Assembly (NCBI GenBank): GCA_036924085.1
Contig: JAVGWX010000013.1
Coordinates: 68,331,859-68,395,858, forward strand
Direction of reading: 5' to 3'
DNA from: Ariolimax columbianus
Taxonomy: Eukaryota; Mollusca; Gastropoda; Stylommatophora; Arionidae
DNA: 64,000 bases
Shown: piece by piece, positions 31,640-43,242 of the stretch
Layout: each line of letters opens with the position of its first letter
How positions within the stretch are numbered: position 1 is the stretch's first letter
Program-made: the position numbers and the translations under genes
The notes under the pieces: generated by a model
The model's database searches: none
What the model was told of the DNA's origin: nothing
Seen by the model: only the letters and a program-made list of their open reading frames with translations

Positions 31640-31965
31640 TCAAGAAACTGAAACGAAGAGACCAGAGTCTGATCTTCAAACTGAGAACAGGCCATGCCCC
31701 TCTCAACAAACATCTGAATAGATTAGACCCAGCACGTGAACCAAACTGCAGGTTCTGCCATGACCACGAGGAGTCAGTCGAGCTTCTCCTGACTTTGTGC
31801 CCAAGGCTGACCGATTTGCGGAACATGATTCTCCCACCACACCCCACTATACACAACACACTCTACACATCTCTACCTGTGCCTCTCTGGGAGGCACTGG
31901 GCTGTCAAGAGCTGCCAGTTAACAGCTAAAGGGATTATATCATCATGTTCATCAGCTACAAGGTT
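31640..31965 (+). pseudogene. LINE C-terminal tail (CRFC...LLxxCP)
   Basis: Reads KRRDQSLIFKLRTGHAPLNK, HLNRLDPAREPNCRFCHDHE, ESVELLLTLCPRLTDLRN, then LWEALGCQELPVNS, a stop and an ATCATC tail. The order 'LRTGHxxLxxHLxRL..xxCxxC...EExxHLLxxCP' is the C-terminal zinc-knuckle part of LINE ORF2 proteins. It is open for about 90 codons. The shorter 3' end at 15400-15515 is the same family. Confidence 0.8.
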
Positions 31966-32139
31966 AGCATACGACATATCCCAACTGACCCGGACAGTAT
32001 GAGACACCAACATTGCACCAAGTTTACAATACGCGCCACCAGCAGCTGTTACCGTAACCTAGCAACCATGGCAGTGATGTATGCACTCAAGAACTGCCGC
32101 CGCCCCCCCCCCCCCTGCACACGCGCACACACATCGGAC

Positions 32140-33050
32140 CTTCTTTCGGGATCAAGATGCTGAGCAGCGCATGAGCTCCAGTGGTCAGCGACCCATAGCT
32201 GACTGCTAGCATCAGGGCCAGCGAACCAGAGCTGCCAAGACCCTTCTACGCCTCCACGAGGTGATCCTGAATAACAGGCTGCAGGGCAGACTGGCTAAAG
32301 AGAAGAGAGGGCAGACTGGCTAAAGAGAAGGGAGGGTAGACTGGCTAAGGAGAAGGGAGGGCAGATTGGCTAAGGAGAAGGGAGGGTAGACTGGCTAAGG
32401 AGAAGGGAGGGCAGATTGTCTAAAGAGAAGAGAGGGTAGACTGGCTAAGGAGAAGGGAGGGCAGATTGTCTAAAGAGAAGAGAGGGCAGACTGGCTAAGG
32501 AGAAGGGAGGGCAGATTGGCTAAGGAGAAGGGAGGGTTGACTGACTATGGAGTAGGGAGGGCAGACTGTCTAAAGAGAAGAGAGGGTAGACTGGCTAAGG
32601 AGAAGGGAGGGTAGACTGGCTAAGGAGAAGGGAGGGCAGATTGGCTAAGGAGAAGGGAGGGTAGACTGGCTAAGGAGAAGAGAGGGCAGACTGTCTAAGG
32701 AGAAGAGAGGGCAGACTGTCTAAGGAGAAGGGAGAGCAGATTTGCTAAAGAGAAGAGAGGGCAGACTGTCTAAGGAGAAGGGAGAGCAGATTTGCTAAAG
32801 AGAAGGGATCGAAGAGGATAGACTAACCCGGAACCCAAAAATTCCCGCTGAAGTTGGATGTGTCGGACTAAAAGGTGCAAATATCGCGGACGAGCTGTAA
32901 ACTTCGACATCTCGTATTCTGTTCTCCGGACAACATCCTGCTATTTGCAAGGATTTTCTCAGGGTTTCGCAGTGGGAGTCTGAGAAAGAAAACTGACAAG
33001 AAGGAGAAGAAGAAGAAGAAGAAGTAGAAGACGAAGAAGAAGAATAAGAC
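32140..33050 (+). mobile_element. GAA-tailed LINE 3' end, copy 1, internally expanded
   Basis: TCGGGATCAAGATGCTGAGC near 32147, ACCAGAGCTGCCAAGACCCT, GCAGACTGGCTAAAGAGAAG, then after a long array GAAGTTGGATGTGTCGGACT with AAAAGGTGCAAATATCGC (shared core), and an AAGAAGAAG tail at 33000-33050. Copies at 45670-46035 and 51185-51525 carry the same sequence without the expansion. This part is probably non-coding 3' UTR plus the last codons of ORF2. Confidence 0.8.
32283..32815 (+). repeat. 25-bp minisatellite, about 21 copies, inside a LINE 3' end
   Basis: GCAGACTGGCTAAGGAGAAG plus GGAGG repeats every 25 bp. In the 45.8-kb and 51.3-kb sibling copies GCAGACTGGCTAAGGAGAAG occurs once, so the array was born inside this element. 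Confidence 0.97.
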
Positions 33051-33189
33051 GGAAAAAGAAAGCATACTTAACTGGCAGTCCTAGTCTAAATGATGAATGA
33101 TTGCAGTAGAAAAACAATGTTCTCGTCTAAGAACCTGGCCCAGCCAAACCAGGCGTTGACTTGTTATAACGGTATTTAAATCCCCTGGT

Positions 33190-33360
33190 TCTATATTCTA
33201 TACTATACTATACTATACTATACTATACTATACTATACTATACTATACTATACTATACTATACTATACTCTGCTATGCTCTGCCATGCCATGCCATGCCA
33301 TACCATTTGATACTATACCATACCATAGCATAGCATAACATAACATAACATAACATATGA
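33190..33360. repeat. ACTAT pentanucleotide microsatellite
   Basis: About 15 perfect ACTAT units, then TGCCA and CATAA variants. Like the array at 1.7 kb it has a 5-bp period. Confidence 0.97.
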
Positions 33361-34190
33361 CCAAAACATATGGAAATGTACCCGGACGCATTAAGTTCCC
33401 ACAGTGACTAAACGTTATCTTTATTTTCAGAGTCCAAAGACAATTCTAGTGGTGTGATATGGCCACTTAAGTATCTTCTTGTTATCAACGCTATCTTACA
33501 CAGGAATATTGCTGCCTCTTCGTGAGAAGATAACACGAACAGTCAAACTATGTCTGTGCCTCGTTGACTGTTTCTAACGGTTGCCTTGTGTTAGCAATAC
33601 GAAAAGCAGTAAAAAAAAAAAAAGGACATTAAAATAGCATGTTCTATTAATTAAAAAAAAACATAAAGATTTCTTTTTGATATCCTTCCTTGTGCTTAGT
33701 TAATTAGTAGCTTGTCTTTACTTCCTAGGAATTATGAGTTTTAGGGATAGATAGAGCGGCTATATAGGTCTGAAGCAACGGCGAAGAGAGTAAATTATAC
33801 AGTAGGTGATTGTAGACAGTGGATACAATACAGTATTTAACATCTGAAATGAGATAGACTTACTAGATATGCGCAGGATTGAAACGCACAGGGATATAGA
33901 TAAGCGGGGACACTAACGAACACACTGCGAGTAACGGTGGGATAGAAGGCAACTGCATTATGATTTTCATGTAAGCAACTCGAGAAGACGCGGAGGAGCA
34001 TATGAAGAACACATTACATTATCACTACTGTGTTTACTCTTTTTGTTGAAATCAACGTAGGTGATTTATAGGGATAGGGATTGAAGGGCAGTTGTTCGAA
34101 TAGTCGGCAATAGTCTGTCTCTGTAGTTAGTTATAATGACATTTTAATACAAATAATTTTTGTAAAGGGCATTCCCATCAATTCGATATT
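33361..34190. other. no recognisable feature over 0.8 kb
   Basis: AT-rich; no domain, RNA or repeat seen. Confidence 0.4.
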
Positions 34191-34194
34191 TCAA

Positions 34195-34380
34195 GGTGCC
34201 TTGGTCCTAGTGTCAGTCCTCATCGACCCGTGCAGGTCCTAACTCTGGTGTGGACTGGATGTGGCCGGTAAGAGGATTCCTGCTTACCGGGATTGACTGG
34301 CGCAGCTTATTACTCAACTATGAAGGTGTGTGGGTGGGGGGGGGGGGGGGGGGCGGGATAACCGATATACGAGTCCATCC
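34195..34380 (+). repeat. dispersed repeat F (copy 1) with poly-G
   Basis: GTGCAGGTCCTAACTCTGGT, GACTGGATGTGGCCGG, ATTCCTGCTTACCGGG and AACCGATATACGAG recur at 56475-56610 (GTGCAGGTCCTAGCTCTGGT, GCTGGATGTAGCCGG, AACCGATATGCGAG). Type unknown. This copy carries a poly-G run at 34327-34355. Confidence 0.7.
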
Positions 34381-34384
34381 TAAT

Positions 34385-34897
34385 ATACCAAAACACTAGA
34401 GCAAAGTAGACTACCCGCAGCCTGTTAGGCGCAATCTATGCTGCTCTTAACAAAACCACCTAACTATGACCGGTGTTATGTTAAACTTCCTGCGATTTAC
34501 TAATCCTGGTTGACGGTACAATTAACTTTGGTAGACTTTTAACTATAATTTTTTAATTTTGTCCTCTTTTCGATTTCTAACCGCCAAAGGATTTTCAACG
34601 TGCTCGACCATGTACACGGGAGTTCGATCTCAATACCCAGAGATCAGGGGAATTTTCACGAAAAGGTCTACGTGAAAAAAATTCGGGTCAGCATGGTGAT
34701 TCGAATCCGCGACCCTAACTGGAAACCCCTGCCTATTTTCTACAAAACTTCGTTATTTGTTTTCTTTTATTTCCCTGAGATCCGCCCAACGCTACTATAT
34801 ATCAACATTTCATAATCACCAATTCTCTTCTCTAATCGTTTGTCCATTATCCATGTTACTGTGCCGTACGGTAAAGACGAGTATAGGAAACACCAGA
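34385..34897. other. no firm feature; possible SINE-like B-box
   Basis: On the minus strand near 34710-34700, GGATTCGAATC looks like a pol III B-box, but I see no A-box, body repeat or second copy. Confidence 0.3.
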
Positions 34898-34899
34898 TT

Positions 34900-35535
34900 A
34901 AACTAATTTTTTATTCGTAAATAAGACTGCTGTCACTGTGCTCCATCGACCATCGTTTCGGCGTAACATGTGACCTGCCCATCTATGGTTTGCATTGTAT
35001 CCATGGATTACCGCATCCTTCATTATCGTTTTGATGTCAGAATTGAGGAGAGCGTGCATGTGTTTGTTCCGGAGAGTGAGTCTGTCCAAGTATCTCTCAA
35101 GGGAGGACTGGGTCACTCTAATTTGTCCTCTAGTGATTTTGTTAGTGTCTATGTCTCGGCACCATAGCACATCGCAGGGAGTACAGTGGAATTGAAGAGG
35201 GAGGTTAGTAGGTCCTGGTCATGACAACCGTCCAGGACCGTGTTGGTAGACGAGAAGGCTGCCCAACACGCGCGGTGACGTATTGTCAGTTCAGGTTCCA
35301 GGTTATTCTCCATATTGAGAAGACGTCCAAGATAAATGTATTCGCAAGACCGTCGGAAAGACCTCAAATGCGTTGGCCAGACTCCCTTGCAGTACGCTGC
35401 AACATCCGAGATGCCTCTACCAGAGCACTTACCACACACTGGACTTCCATGGCACAAGACAGGCTCCACTGGAGACGAAGTTGGAACTCGCATCTACGCT
35501 GAGGAACGGGTCATCAAGATCAAGAAAGTCAAGTG
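34900..35535. pseudogene. RTE-like LINE with 5' inversion
   Basis: 35340 down to about 34905 on minus reads YIYLGRLLNMENNLEPELTI, DGCHDQDLLTSLFNSTVLPA, MCYGAET, then NHRWAGHMLRRNDGRWSTV. The next part of the protein is found on the plus strand from about 35345: RPSERPQMRWPDSLA, then WTSMAQDRLHWRRSWN to near 35490. The uninverted copy at 2694-3150 shows the two parts joined (RWSTATAIWYPRDKKRPRGRPPTRWSDSLA as successive pieces). An inverted upstream segment beside a sense 3' segment is the classic outcome of twin priming. Confidence 0.8.
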
Positions 35536-35844
35536 ACTTCCTTGGATGTAAATGTACGATTCATGTTAGTGAAAACAGACTTAGTTATTCATTTTCTCTT
35601 CCTAATTTGCATTTTTCATCTTCCATTTTCCATTATTATATTTATTAGATAGAAGAAATTATAGATGTGTAAGTTTTTGATTTATGTAGAAGGTTCACAC
35701 CTCGTTAACCAGGCTATTGTAACACATCCGGTGTGTGAGATGAAGATGGGATGAGTGTTTGTGTCACTAGGTTGCGCCAAAGTTTGGTCTCACGATAAAA
35801 ACTGGGAAAACGGAAGTGCTCTTCCAGCCTGCCCCTGGGGAGCC
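35536..35844. other. no recognisable feature
   Basis: Nothing identifiable. Confidence 0.3.
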
Positions 35845-36722
35845 ACACATCGAAGAGTTGAACATCGAAGAGTCAAACATGGAAGAGTCGAACATCGAAG
35901 AGTCAAACATCGAAGAGTCAAACATCGAAGAGTCAAACATCGAAGCGCTGAACATGGAAGAGTCAAACCTGGAAGAGTCAAATATCGAAGAGTTGAACAT
36001 CAAAGAGTCAAACAGGGAAGAGTCGAACATCGAAGAGTCAAACATTGAAGAGTCAATCATGGAAGAGTCAAACATCGAAGAGTTGAACATCGAAGAGTCA
36101 AACATGGAAGAGTCGAACATCGAAGAGTCAAACATGGAAATGTCGAACATCGAAGAGTCAAACATCGGAGAGTCAAACATTGAAGAGTCGAACATTGAAG
36201 AGTCAAACATCGAAGAGTCAAACATCGAAGAGTCAAACATCGAAGAGTCAAACATTGAAGAGTCAAACATTGAAGAGTCAAACATTGAAGAGTCAAACAT
36301 CAAAGAGTCAAACATCAAAGAGTCAAACATTGAAGAGTCAAACATCAAAGAGTCGAACATGGAAGAGTCAAACATCGAAGAGTCAAACATCAAAGAGTCA
36401 AACATTGAAGAGTCAAACATCAAAGAGTCAAACATCAAAGAGTCAAACATCAAAGAGTCAAACATTGAAGAGTCAAACATCGAAGAGTCAAACATTGAAG
36501 AGTCGTACATCGAAGAGTCAAACATCGAAGAGTCAAACATCGAAGAGTCAAACATTGAAGAGTCAAACATCGAAGAGTCAAACATCGAAGAGTCAAACAT
36601 CGAAGAGTCAAACATCGAAGAGTCAAACATCAAAGAGTCAAACATCAAAGAGTCAAACATTGAAGAGTCAAACATCGAAGAGTCAAACATCGAAGAGTCA
36701 AACATCGAAGAGTCAAACATCA
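35845..36722. repeat. 15-bp satellite, about 58 copies
   Basis: GAAGAGTCAAACATC repeats in phase for nearly 0.9 kb, with point variants (GGAAGAG, CAAAGAG, GTTGAAC). Plus reads (EESNI)n, minus (MFDSS)n, each open for about 350 codons. Both strands open, pure periodicity and a LINE fragment directly at the right edge argue against a protein gene. Confidence 0.97.
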
Positions 36723-36800
36723 TTGTACAAAACCAACGTCTCCAGGCAGTCGCTAGCTTCACATACCTTGGGAGTTTCTTCGAATGTTGTTTGTTCATCG
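36723..36800 (+). pseudogene. short LINE fragment
   Basis: IVQNQRLQAVASFTYLGSFF resembles the 'VxxFxYLGS' block of RTE-type reverse transcriptases. It abuts the satellite. Very short. Confidence 0.5.
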
Positions 36801-36859
36801 TTTCCAAGAAGGACCACATTGTCATCTGTCAATTTTGGAGTGGGTTCCTAGGTGGCTGA

Positions 36860-37480
36860 TCAAACCAATCCGTGCCCGAAAGCGTCTGCCACACTGAGGG
36901 CAGAGAAACATTGTCTGACCGTCAGACGAGGGCAGCTCTACTCTTGCCTATCGTGTCGCCCGTCTCCGTGAAGCTTCCTTGGTTCTTGTCTGCTCCATGT
37001 GCGCCGTGCCAGCAGAGATACTGCTATATCAGGCAGGGCGACCAGCAGCAACATTCTTCCATTTACCTGGGTAAATGCGGCAGTTCTTCACTACAGAACA
37101 GTTCTCTCATTACAGAGGCGAATATCCAACTGTGAGGTCAATAACAGGACTGTTAAGGCGAGCGATGCGTTCGGAAGGCTCTAAACAATCGTTTAGAACA
37201 GACAAGGCCACAATGTAGCCACTAATGTAAAAGTGTATCGTGCTGTGGTATTATCCACTTAGTTGTATGCCTGTAAGACAGGGGCAGTGTATAGTAGACA
37301 GCTCAATCGTTTTCACCTGAGCTGTTGGTTTCAAGTGTCTTCCCCCAACACATTTTCAGTTAAGTGTTGCTTCAGATTTTTAGTCTACAAGTGGTACCTA
37401 GGAAATGTGGACTGCACCAGAACGATCAAACTGGTCCCCCACTTCCGAGCAATTGAGCACAGATTTGGCAGATGATCTAA
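36860..37480. other. no recognisable feature
   Basis: Nothing identifiable. Confidence 0.35.
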
Positions 37481-38575
37481 AATTGTAGATGAACTAACAT
37501 TACAGATGATCTAAAATTAGAGATGAACTAACATTATAGATGAACTAATGTTGTAGATGAACTGATATTGCAGTTGAACTAATAATGCAGAAGAACTAAT
37601 ATTTTAGATGAACTAATGTTGTAGATGAACTAATATTGCAGATGGCCTGATGTTATAGTTGAACTATTAATGCAAATGAACTAACATTGCAAATGAACTA
37701 ATATTATAGATGAACTAATTTTATAGATGAGCTGATGTTGCAGTTGAACTAATGTTGTAGATGAACTAATGTTGTAGATGAACTGAAGTTGCAGTTAAAC
37801 TATTAATGCAAATGAACTAACATTTCAGATGAACTAATATTATAGATGAACTAATGTTGTAGATGTACTAATGTTGTAGATGAACTAACATTATAGATGA
37901 ACTAATATTGCAGAACAACTGAAGTTGCAGTTGAACTATTAATGAAAATGAACTAACATTGCAGATGAACTAATATTATAGATGAACTAATGTTGTAGAT
38001 GTTCTAATGTTGTAGATGAACTAACATTATAGATGAACTAATATTGCAGAACAACTGAAGTTGCAGTTGAACTATTAATGCAAATGAACTAATATTGTAG
38101 ATGAACTAATGTTGTAGAGGAACTAATGTTGTAGATGAACTAATGTTGTTTATGAACTTCTTCTTCTTCTGTGTTCGTTATCAATCTACCGGTATCAAGC
38201 CAGGGACCGAGCTGTGCAAGTAGCGGGATGTAGTCCAGAGAACAAAATGTGTTGTGTCGCTAGTTTACAGCGTGACTGCGATATTTGCACCGTTCGGTCC
38301 GACACATCCGTCTTCGGCAACTGTAGATCAATTAACATTGTAGATGAATTAATAAGGCAGAAAAACGAATGTTTCAGATGAACTAATATCGTAGATGAAC
38401 TACTGTTTTGGATGAATATTATTGTATAAGATCTAATATAATTGTAGATAATCAAATATAGCAGATGAATTAATATTGTAGATGAACTAATGTAATTGTA
38501 GAAAATCTAAAAAATGTACTGATGGAATATTGTAGATGAATTAATATAATAGTACTGTAAGTAGCGTGTCCTTCA
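37481..38575. repeat. 17-bp AT-rich satellite, interrupted
   Basis: GATGAACTAATGTTGTA and variants (TATTGCA, ACATTATA) repeat with a 15-17 bp period. A LINE 3' end is inserted at 38155-38330 and the array resumes after it, becoming irregular to 38575 and beyond 38800 in traces. Confidence 0.93.
38155..38330 (-). mobile_element. GAA-tailed LINE 3' end (copy 4)
   Basis: A TTCTTCTTCTTC tail on the left is followed by AGTAGCGGGATGTAGTCCAG, GCGTGACTGCGATATTTGCA and CGGTCCGACACATCCG, the reverse complement of the 3' ends at 33.0, 46.0 and 51.5 kb. Only about 170 bp, inserted in the 17-bp satellite. Confidence 0.8.
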
Positions 38576-38790
38576 CAGAACGCCGCTTCTTACAACCGTC
38601 ACCTATTTGGCTGTTGTGTGTTTCTTGGCAAGTGTGCCGTACGGTTGATTGCCATTACGTTAAGTACGTGGGGGAGCAATAGCCCGAGGGAAATCCCAGT
38701 GTCTACCAAACTTGTCACGGTGGGAATCGAACCTGGTGCGGTGGGATTGTCAAAACCAAGCGAGCTCTACCCCTAGATCACGCAACCTCC
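38575..38790 (-). mobile_element. SINE-E (copy 2)
   Basis: On the minus strand near 38790 an A-box-like GTGATCTAGGGGTAGAGC is followed by B-box GGTTCGATTCCCACC, then GTTTGGTAGACACTGG, CTCGGGCTATTGCTCCC and CCACGTACTTAACG. Same order as 9092-9320. Confidence 0.75.
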
Positions 38791-38847
38791 TAATAATATA
38801 GTAGATAATCGAATTTCGTAGATGAACGGATATTGTAGATAATGAAA

Positions 38848-39096
38848 TTAATTGTATTTTGCGTTCGCCTTATTTCTCTATTCCCCTAGGTGTCTGTTGC
38901 ACTGCGATTTTTATTTTGCACCTGTCGGTCTAGTGCATCCGGCTTCGGCATGAATGTTATGTAAGGGTCTGCTTCCTTCTGCATTTTCTAAGGGTTTGCT
39001 TCCCCGGCGTAACGACCGGTGCTGTGATAGGGATCGAACCCAGCACCTACGGATTGTGAGCCGTGTCACTCAACCACTTGCCCACGCCATCCCCTC
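38848..39096 (-). mobile_element. SINE-A (copy 4)
   Basis: Head on the minus strand at 39096 (GTGGGCAAGTGGTTGAG, B-box GGTTCGATCCC), core at 38915-38950, A-rich end near 38855. Confidence 0.9.
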
Positions 39097-39099
39097 GTA

Positions 39100-40290
39100 A
39101 TTGTTTATAATCTATTTTTGTAGATGATATAATATATTAGACGGACTTCCGTTATAGATGAAACAACATAGTAGTCTATAACTCCATAAAGAAATGACTA
39201 TTTGATAAACAAACAACAACAATCAGGAAATATAATCAAAGCGGAATAAACTTTTAATGAAAACCAAACAAACGTTACAGCAACAATAAAAAACAACCCA
39301 GAAATTCGTCCTTTCGTGGATGTCAACAACAAGCAACCACGAAGGGTACAGGACCGAGAACACACCCAGAAGCCAAGCCCTCCTACCCTGGACGCGAATT
39401 CTAAAGGTAATCCCGCTTCTAAATCTTACATCTCTGTTTGAGCTATGCGTTTAAAATGGACTTTTTATACGGGAATAAAATGTTCTATTATCTTTGAATA
39501 TGATATTTGGGAGGCTAAACGTTACAGTCTTTAGGGGGCTACTAAAGTCCCACACAAAAGCTCTTATGGAATGCTTAGCAAAGCACCTAATGTTTTCATT
39601 TTTTCCTCCCGAATTGGCTATTGATGCGACCATAGACTTGTCGTTTATCTTGGAGTTATCTAAATTTGAAATCTCTTGTATTCGCTTGGCACTGGGAGAA
39701 AAGTGTCACATTATGAAAAAATCTCACTTTTGTTGGACTTTCAAAACCTGATTTCGGTTTTCATACAAGCCAGTTTTTATTTTCAGATAATGTCAATTTT
39801 TATAAGTCTCCGCCCCTAGAATCTATTTTGCTGTGTTGTCCATTCATCTATTTAAGCTTGCCATCAGAGTTATGAATCGCAGATTGTATTATTTGGACCG
39901 TGCACCACGGATGAATACTTCAATAGCGACTGTTCGCTTGAGATTAAGGGGAGTAACTACGATGCATAGACATGATTTTTACACGGCTGACAAAAATATC
40001 CTAATACTATAGAAACGTTTAAAGGGAAGACTATAATTAATCCCCCTGGTTACCACCGTGAGTTGCATACCTTCGCTTCGTTATAAATATAAAAAAAACT
40101 AACTAATTGCTGTACGTTTCTGAAGGAAAAATTGTAATAAGCAAAATTATATTAATTAAAATGAAGGAATACAAAGCCACCAGTGGCAGCTGTGTATTGT
40201 TCAGCAGGCTCATAGAAGTGTCTGGAAATACCATGGAAGGAGCTGACACAGCTATTGCTACATCGTACCACCCAGCCATCTTTTTTGTAG
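39100..40290. other. no recognisable feature over 1.2 kb
   Basis: An 85-codon plus frame (39494-39751) has protein-like look (FILELSKFEISCIRLALGEK) but no family that I know, and an overlapping minus frame is equally long. No repeat or RNA gene seen. Confidence 0.4.
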
Positions 40291-40299
40291 CGGTTTGTT

Positions 40300-41015
40300 G
40301 TTGTTGTTAATTGTGTTGTTGTTGTTCTTGATTTTTGCATTCTTCTTCTGCTGTTGTTTATTTCATCTTCTTCTTCTTCTTCTTCTTCTTCTTTTTCTTC
40401 TTCTTCTTCTTCTCCTTCTACTGTTGTTTATTTTTTCGTCTTCTGCTTCTTCTCTATCTTCTTCTGCTTCTTCTTCATGTTCTTCTTCTTCGTCGTTGTC
40501 TTCTTCTTACTCTTCTTCGTCGTCTTCTTCTTCTTCTTCTTCTTCTTCTTCTCCTTCTCCTCTTCCGCCTTCTTCGTCTTTGCCGTCTTTTTCTTTTTTT
40601 TCTTCATCTTAATCTTCTTCTTCTTCTTCTTCGCCTACTTCTGTTTCTTCTTCTTCTGTTTCTTCTTCTTCTTCTTTTTCTTCTTCTTCTTCTTCTCCTT
40701 CTACTGTTGTTTATTTCTTCGTCTTCTGCTTCTTCTCTATCTTCTTCTGCTTCTTCTTCATGTTCTTCTTCTTCGTCGTTATCTTCTTCTTACTCTTCTT
40801 CTTCGTCTTCTTCTTACTCTTCGTCTTCTTCTTCGTCGTCTTCTTCTTCTTCTTCTCCTCTTCCGCCTTCTTCGTCTTTGCCGTCTTTTTCTTTTTCTTC
40901 TTCATCTTCATCTTCGTCTTCTTCTTCTTCGCCTACTTCTGTTTCTTCTTCTTCTGTTTCTTCTTCTTCTTCTTCTTTTTCTTCTTCGTCTTCTTTTTCT
41001 TCTCCTTTGCCGCTC
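40300..41015. repeat. TTC/CTT polypyrimidine tract with a large internal duplication
   Basis: About 0.7 kb of pure pyrimidine-rich TTC with sparse G. A block starting TTCTACTGTTGTTTATTT at about 40426 recurs at about 40702, so a ~275-bp segment is duplicated in tandem. The right edge passes directly into a shared-core 3' end (41016), so this is probably an overgrown GAA tail of a minus-strand retroelement. Long GAA/TTC tracts can form triplexes. Confidence 0.9.
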
Positions 41016-41205
41016 GTTCTGAAATGAATGTAAGTGGCCTTGTTTTGTTGTTAACAATAAGGCTGCGATTTCTGCGCCTTTCTGCACGACACATCCGGTT
41101 TCTTCAAGGCATTTTTAATACCGGATCTTCGATCCCTCATCTCTTAGCCAGTCTGCATGGTTGTAGTCTGTTTACAGGAATGGTACTTGATGGCGAAATA
41201 GGGTT
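41016..41205 (-). mobile_element. retroelement 3' end with shared core
   Basis: GCTGCGATTTCTGCGCCTTT then CTGCACGACACATCCGG is the core in reverse complement. Further right CTTAGCCAGTCTGCATGGTT and AGTCTGTTTACAGGAA resemble the SINE-B body. It may be a fused or composite SINE. Confidence 0.55.
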
Positions 41206-41214
41206 TTGGTTAGT

Positions 41215-41560
41215 TATTGGTCACTGACCCTGACGCAAGCAGCGAGCTATGAGTCACTGATCCTGATGCAAGCAGCCAGCTATGAGTCACTGACTCTGAT
41301 GCAAGCAGGAGCTATGAGTCACTGACCCTAATGCAAGCTGCCTGCTATGAGTCACTGACCCTTATGCAAGCAGCCAGCTATGAGTCACTGACCCTTATGC
41401 AAGCAGCCAGCTATGAGTCACTGACCCTGATGCAAGTAGCCAGCTATGAGCCACTGACCCTTACGAAAGCAGCCAGCTATGAGTCACTGACCCCGGTGCA
41501 AGCAGCCAGCTAGGACTCACTGACCCTAATGTAAGCAGCCAGCTATGAGTCACTGTATAC
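41215..41560. repeat. 33-bp minisatellite, about 10 copies
   Basis: GTCACTGACCCTGATGCAAG plus CAGCCAGCTATGA repeats every 33 bp, with one 30-bp unit. Confidence 0.95.
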
Positions 41561-42039
41561 TGTCAGCTCTTTCACTGCTGGATATTTGACACCGTAGAAG
41601 TTATCGAATGCCTGCAAGAGAAACCATGTCAATGTCAATCCACAAGATCCGACATCTTACAAAAGTGGATCGTGGGTCTGTCTTTCGTAACCCGAATGTT
41701 ATTACAGTATGTTCAGTTCAGAACATGCGCTATCTCCACAGTGAAGGTCTACTACAATAGATCTCCAACGTCATTTGTACCTTATCCTGTTAATACAACA
41801 GATTTTTTATCTTGTCCATCTTTTGATGTTATACTCATTAAACTTAGTGCCAGGTGGTACGTTTTTCTTCTGCGCCGTATTCGAGGAAGGTAACAATACT
41901 CTTTTCGCATCCCGATCTCCTTCAGTGCTGCTCCAAAGCGGGCCTTAGACGTTGCCAAGCCCATCTTGCCATCGCATATATTGGCGAATGCTTGGACGTG
42001 TATTGGCATATGGCCAACAAAACGTTCCCCTAGGTGTCC
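41561..42039. other. no recognisable feature
   Basis: Minus frames with KARFGAALKEIG and RRRRKTYHLALSLM show no firm family. Confidence 0.35.
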
Positions 42040-42325
42040 ACCTATTGTCAGGCATGCCTACCCCAGCAGCGATGTTTGCCTGAAATCGCTGCTTTCACAA
42101 CGTCCCAAAACAAAGTCTGATGTCGAATTTCTTCGTTCCGGATCTTATCCTGTATCGACATTTTTAATACTCGTCTTTCCATTGCTGTCTTAGTTACGCT
42201 GAGCTTCTCAGCATCTGTCTTCAGCAAGTTCAACATTTTTGCATCCGTCAATCATTGCGGGAAGGACCATGGAATCGAAAGTGTATCCCTTGCTGTGGTG
42301 TCTTTCATATCGTGGAGTATTGACT
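42040..42325 (-). pseudogene. LINE reverse transcriptase tail
   Basis: The minus strand reads LLKTDAEKLSVTKTAMERRV, LKMSIQDKIRNEEIRHQTLF, WDVVKAAISGKHRCWGRHA, matching 'xLxxxQRAMERxMLxISxRDKIRNExIRxxTxxxDVxxxxxxxKxRWxGHxAR' of endonuclease-reverse transcriptases. The RNase H LINE at 42337 inserted next to its 5' edge. Confidence 0.8.
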
Positions 42326-42336
42326 TAATGGAGTTC

Positions 42337-43242
42337 TTCTTCTTCTTCTTCGTACGCAGTCAGACAGTAACCATTATTTTTTCGAAAAAAGCGGCGGTCA
42401 TCCTGAGGCTGTCGACACTGCCATAGAGCTTGTCTTGCAGTTCCACTGGTGATGGCCACATCTGCTCTCTCTGATCCTCGTATGTCGGGCAGTTCTGCAG
42501 CAGATGTTCAGCGGTCATTTTACCGGTACCGCACGGGCATTCGTCGGTACCACCTATCTTCAATTTGTTGAATAGGTGGTACCTCAGTCTATTGTGGCCA
42601 GTGCGAAGTCTGAAGACAACGACCTGCTCTCTTCGGTTCAACTGGTAATAGGCATCGTTTTTGGTGTAACCAGTATGTTCGGTTTCCCATTTGGTCATGT
42701 ATCTGGCTTTGATAAGCCGTTTTGACTCTTCGTACGTCATACTAGTATCTGTTTGTGGTAGTCTTGCACCTTCTTTTGCCAGTCTGTCTGCCTCCTCGTT
42801 GCCTTGGATGTTGCAGTCTGATGGGACCCACTGTACCACTACCCTTTTTGGTGCGGACTGCTGGCACAGTTTGCAGAGTGCTGCTCTTAAGTCATTAAGC
42901 TCAGTGTTTTTCTGGCTTTTTAGCGCTGTGACTACGGCGAGAGCATCTGTAAGCAGGACTATATGGCTTTTATTTTCTTTATGTGTCACCATTTCATCCA
43001 CTGCGGCCCTCAGTGCCTCAGCCTCCGCTCTGAAATTGCTTGTGTACTTACCAGTAGCGAATGACAGTGTTATTTGTCTGCCATTTGGTAGGTTCAGGAA
43101 TGCTCCTGCCCCTCCGTTCTGTGTAGTGTTTGTTACAGAACCGTCGGTGTATGCATGGGTCCAGTCCATGCTTTGGTAGCTTTTCGTTATAAAGCTTAGG
43201 GTAGTATCTCTCCTTTCTTTTTCAGTCTGGCAGTTTTTGTTT
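42337..43242 (-). mobile_element. RNase H-only LINE derivative (copy 2)
   Basis: Flanked by an 11-bp target duplication TAATGGAGTTC (42326-42336 and 43244-43254) and a (TTC)n tail at the left, i.e. (GAA)n on the sense strand. The sense strand starts AAACAAAAACTGCC, exactly where the copy at 54250 starts. It has one uninterrupted frame through an entire RNase H domain (YTDGS, FRAEAEAL, LLTDAL, EEADRLAKEGA) and the CPCGTGKMTAEHLLQNC tail to a stop at 42360. The reverse transcriptase is absent. Confidence 0.9.

Noticed and set aside
34575..34740. Another tRNA-derived SINE
   Set aside because: Only a B-box-like GGATTCGAATC on minus; no A-box, no body match and no second copy.
35767..36859. Open frames of about 350 codons on both strands, (EESNI)n and (MFDSS)n
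   Set aside because: Pure consequence of a stop-free 15-bp repeat. Both strands are equally open, there is no conserved flanking exon, and the right edge is a LINE fragment.
40295..41227. Ser/Leu/Phe-rich frames of 155-230 codons
   Set aside because: Translations of a TTC tract in three frames; low complexity.
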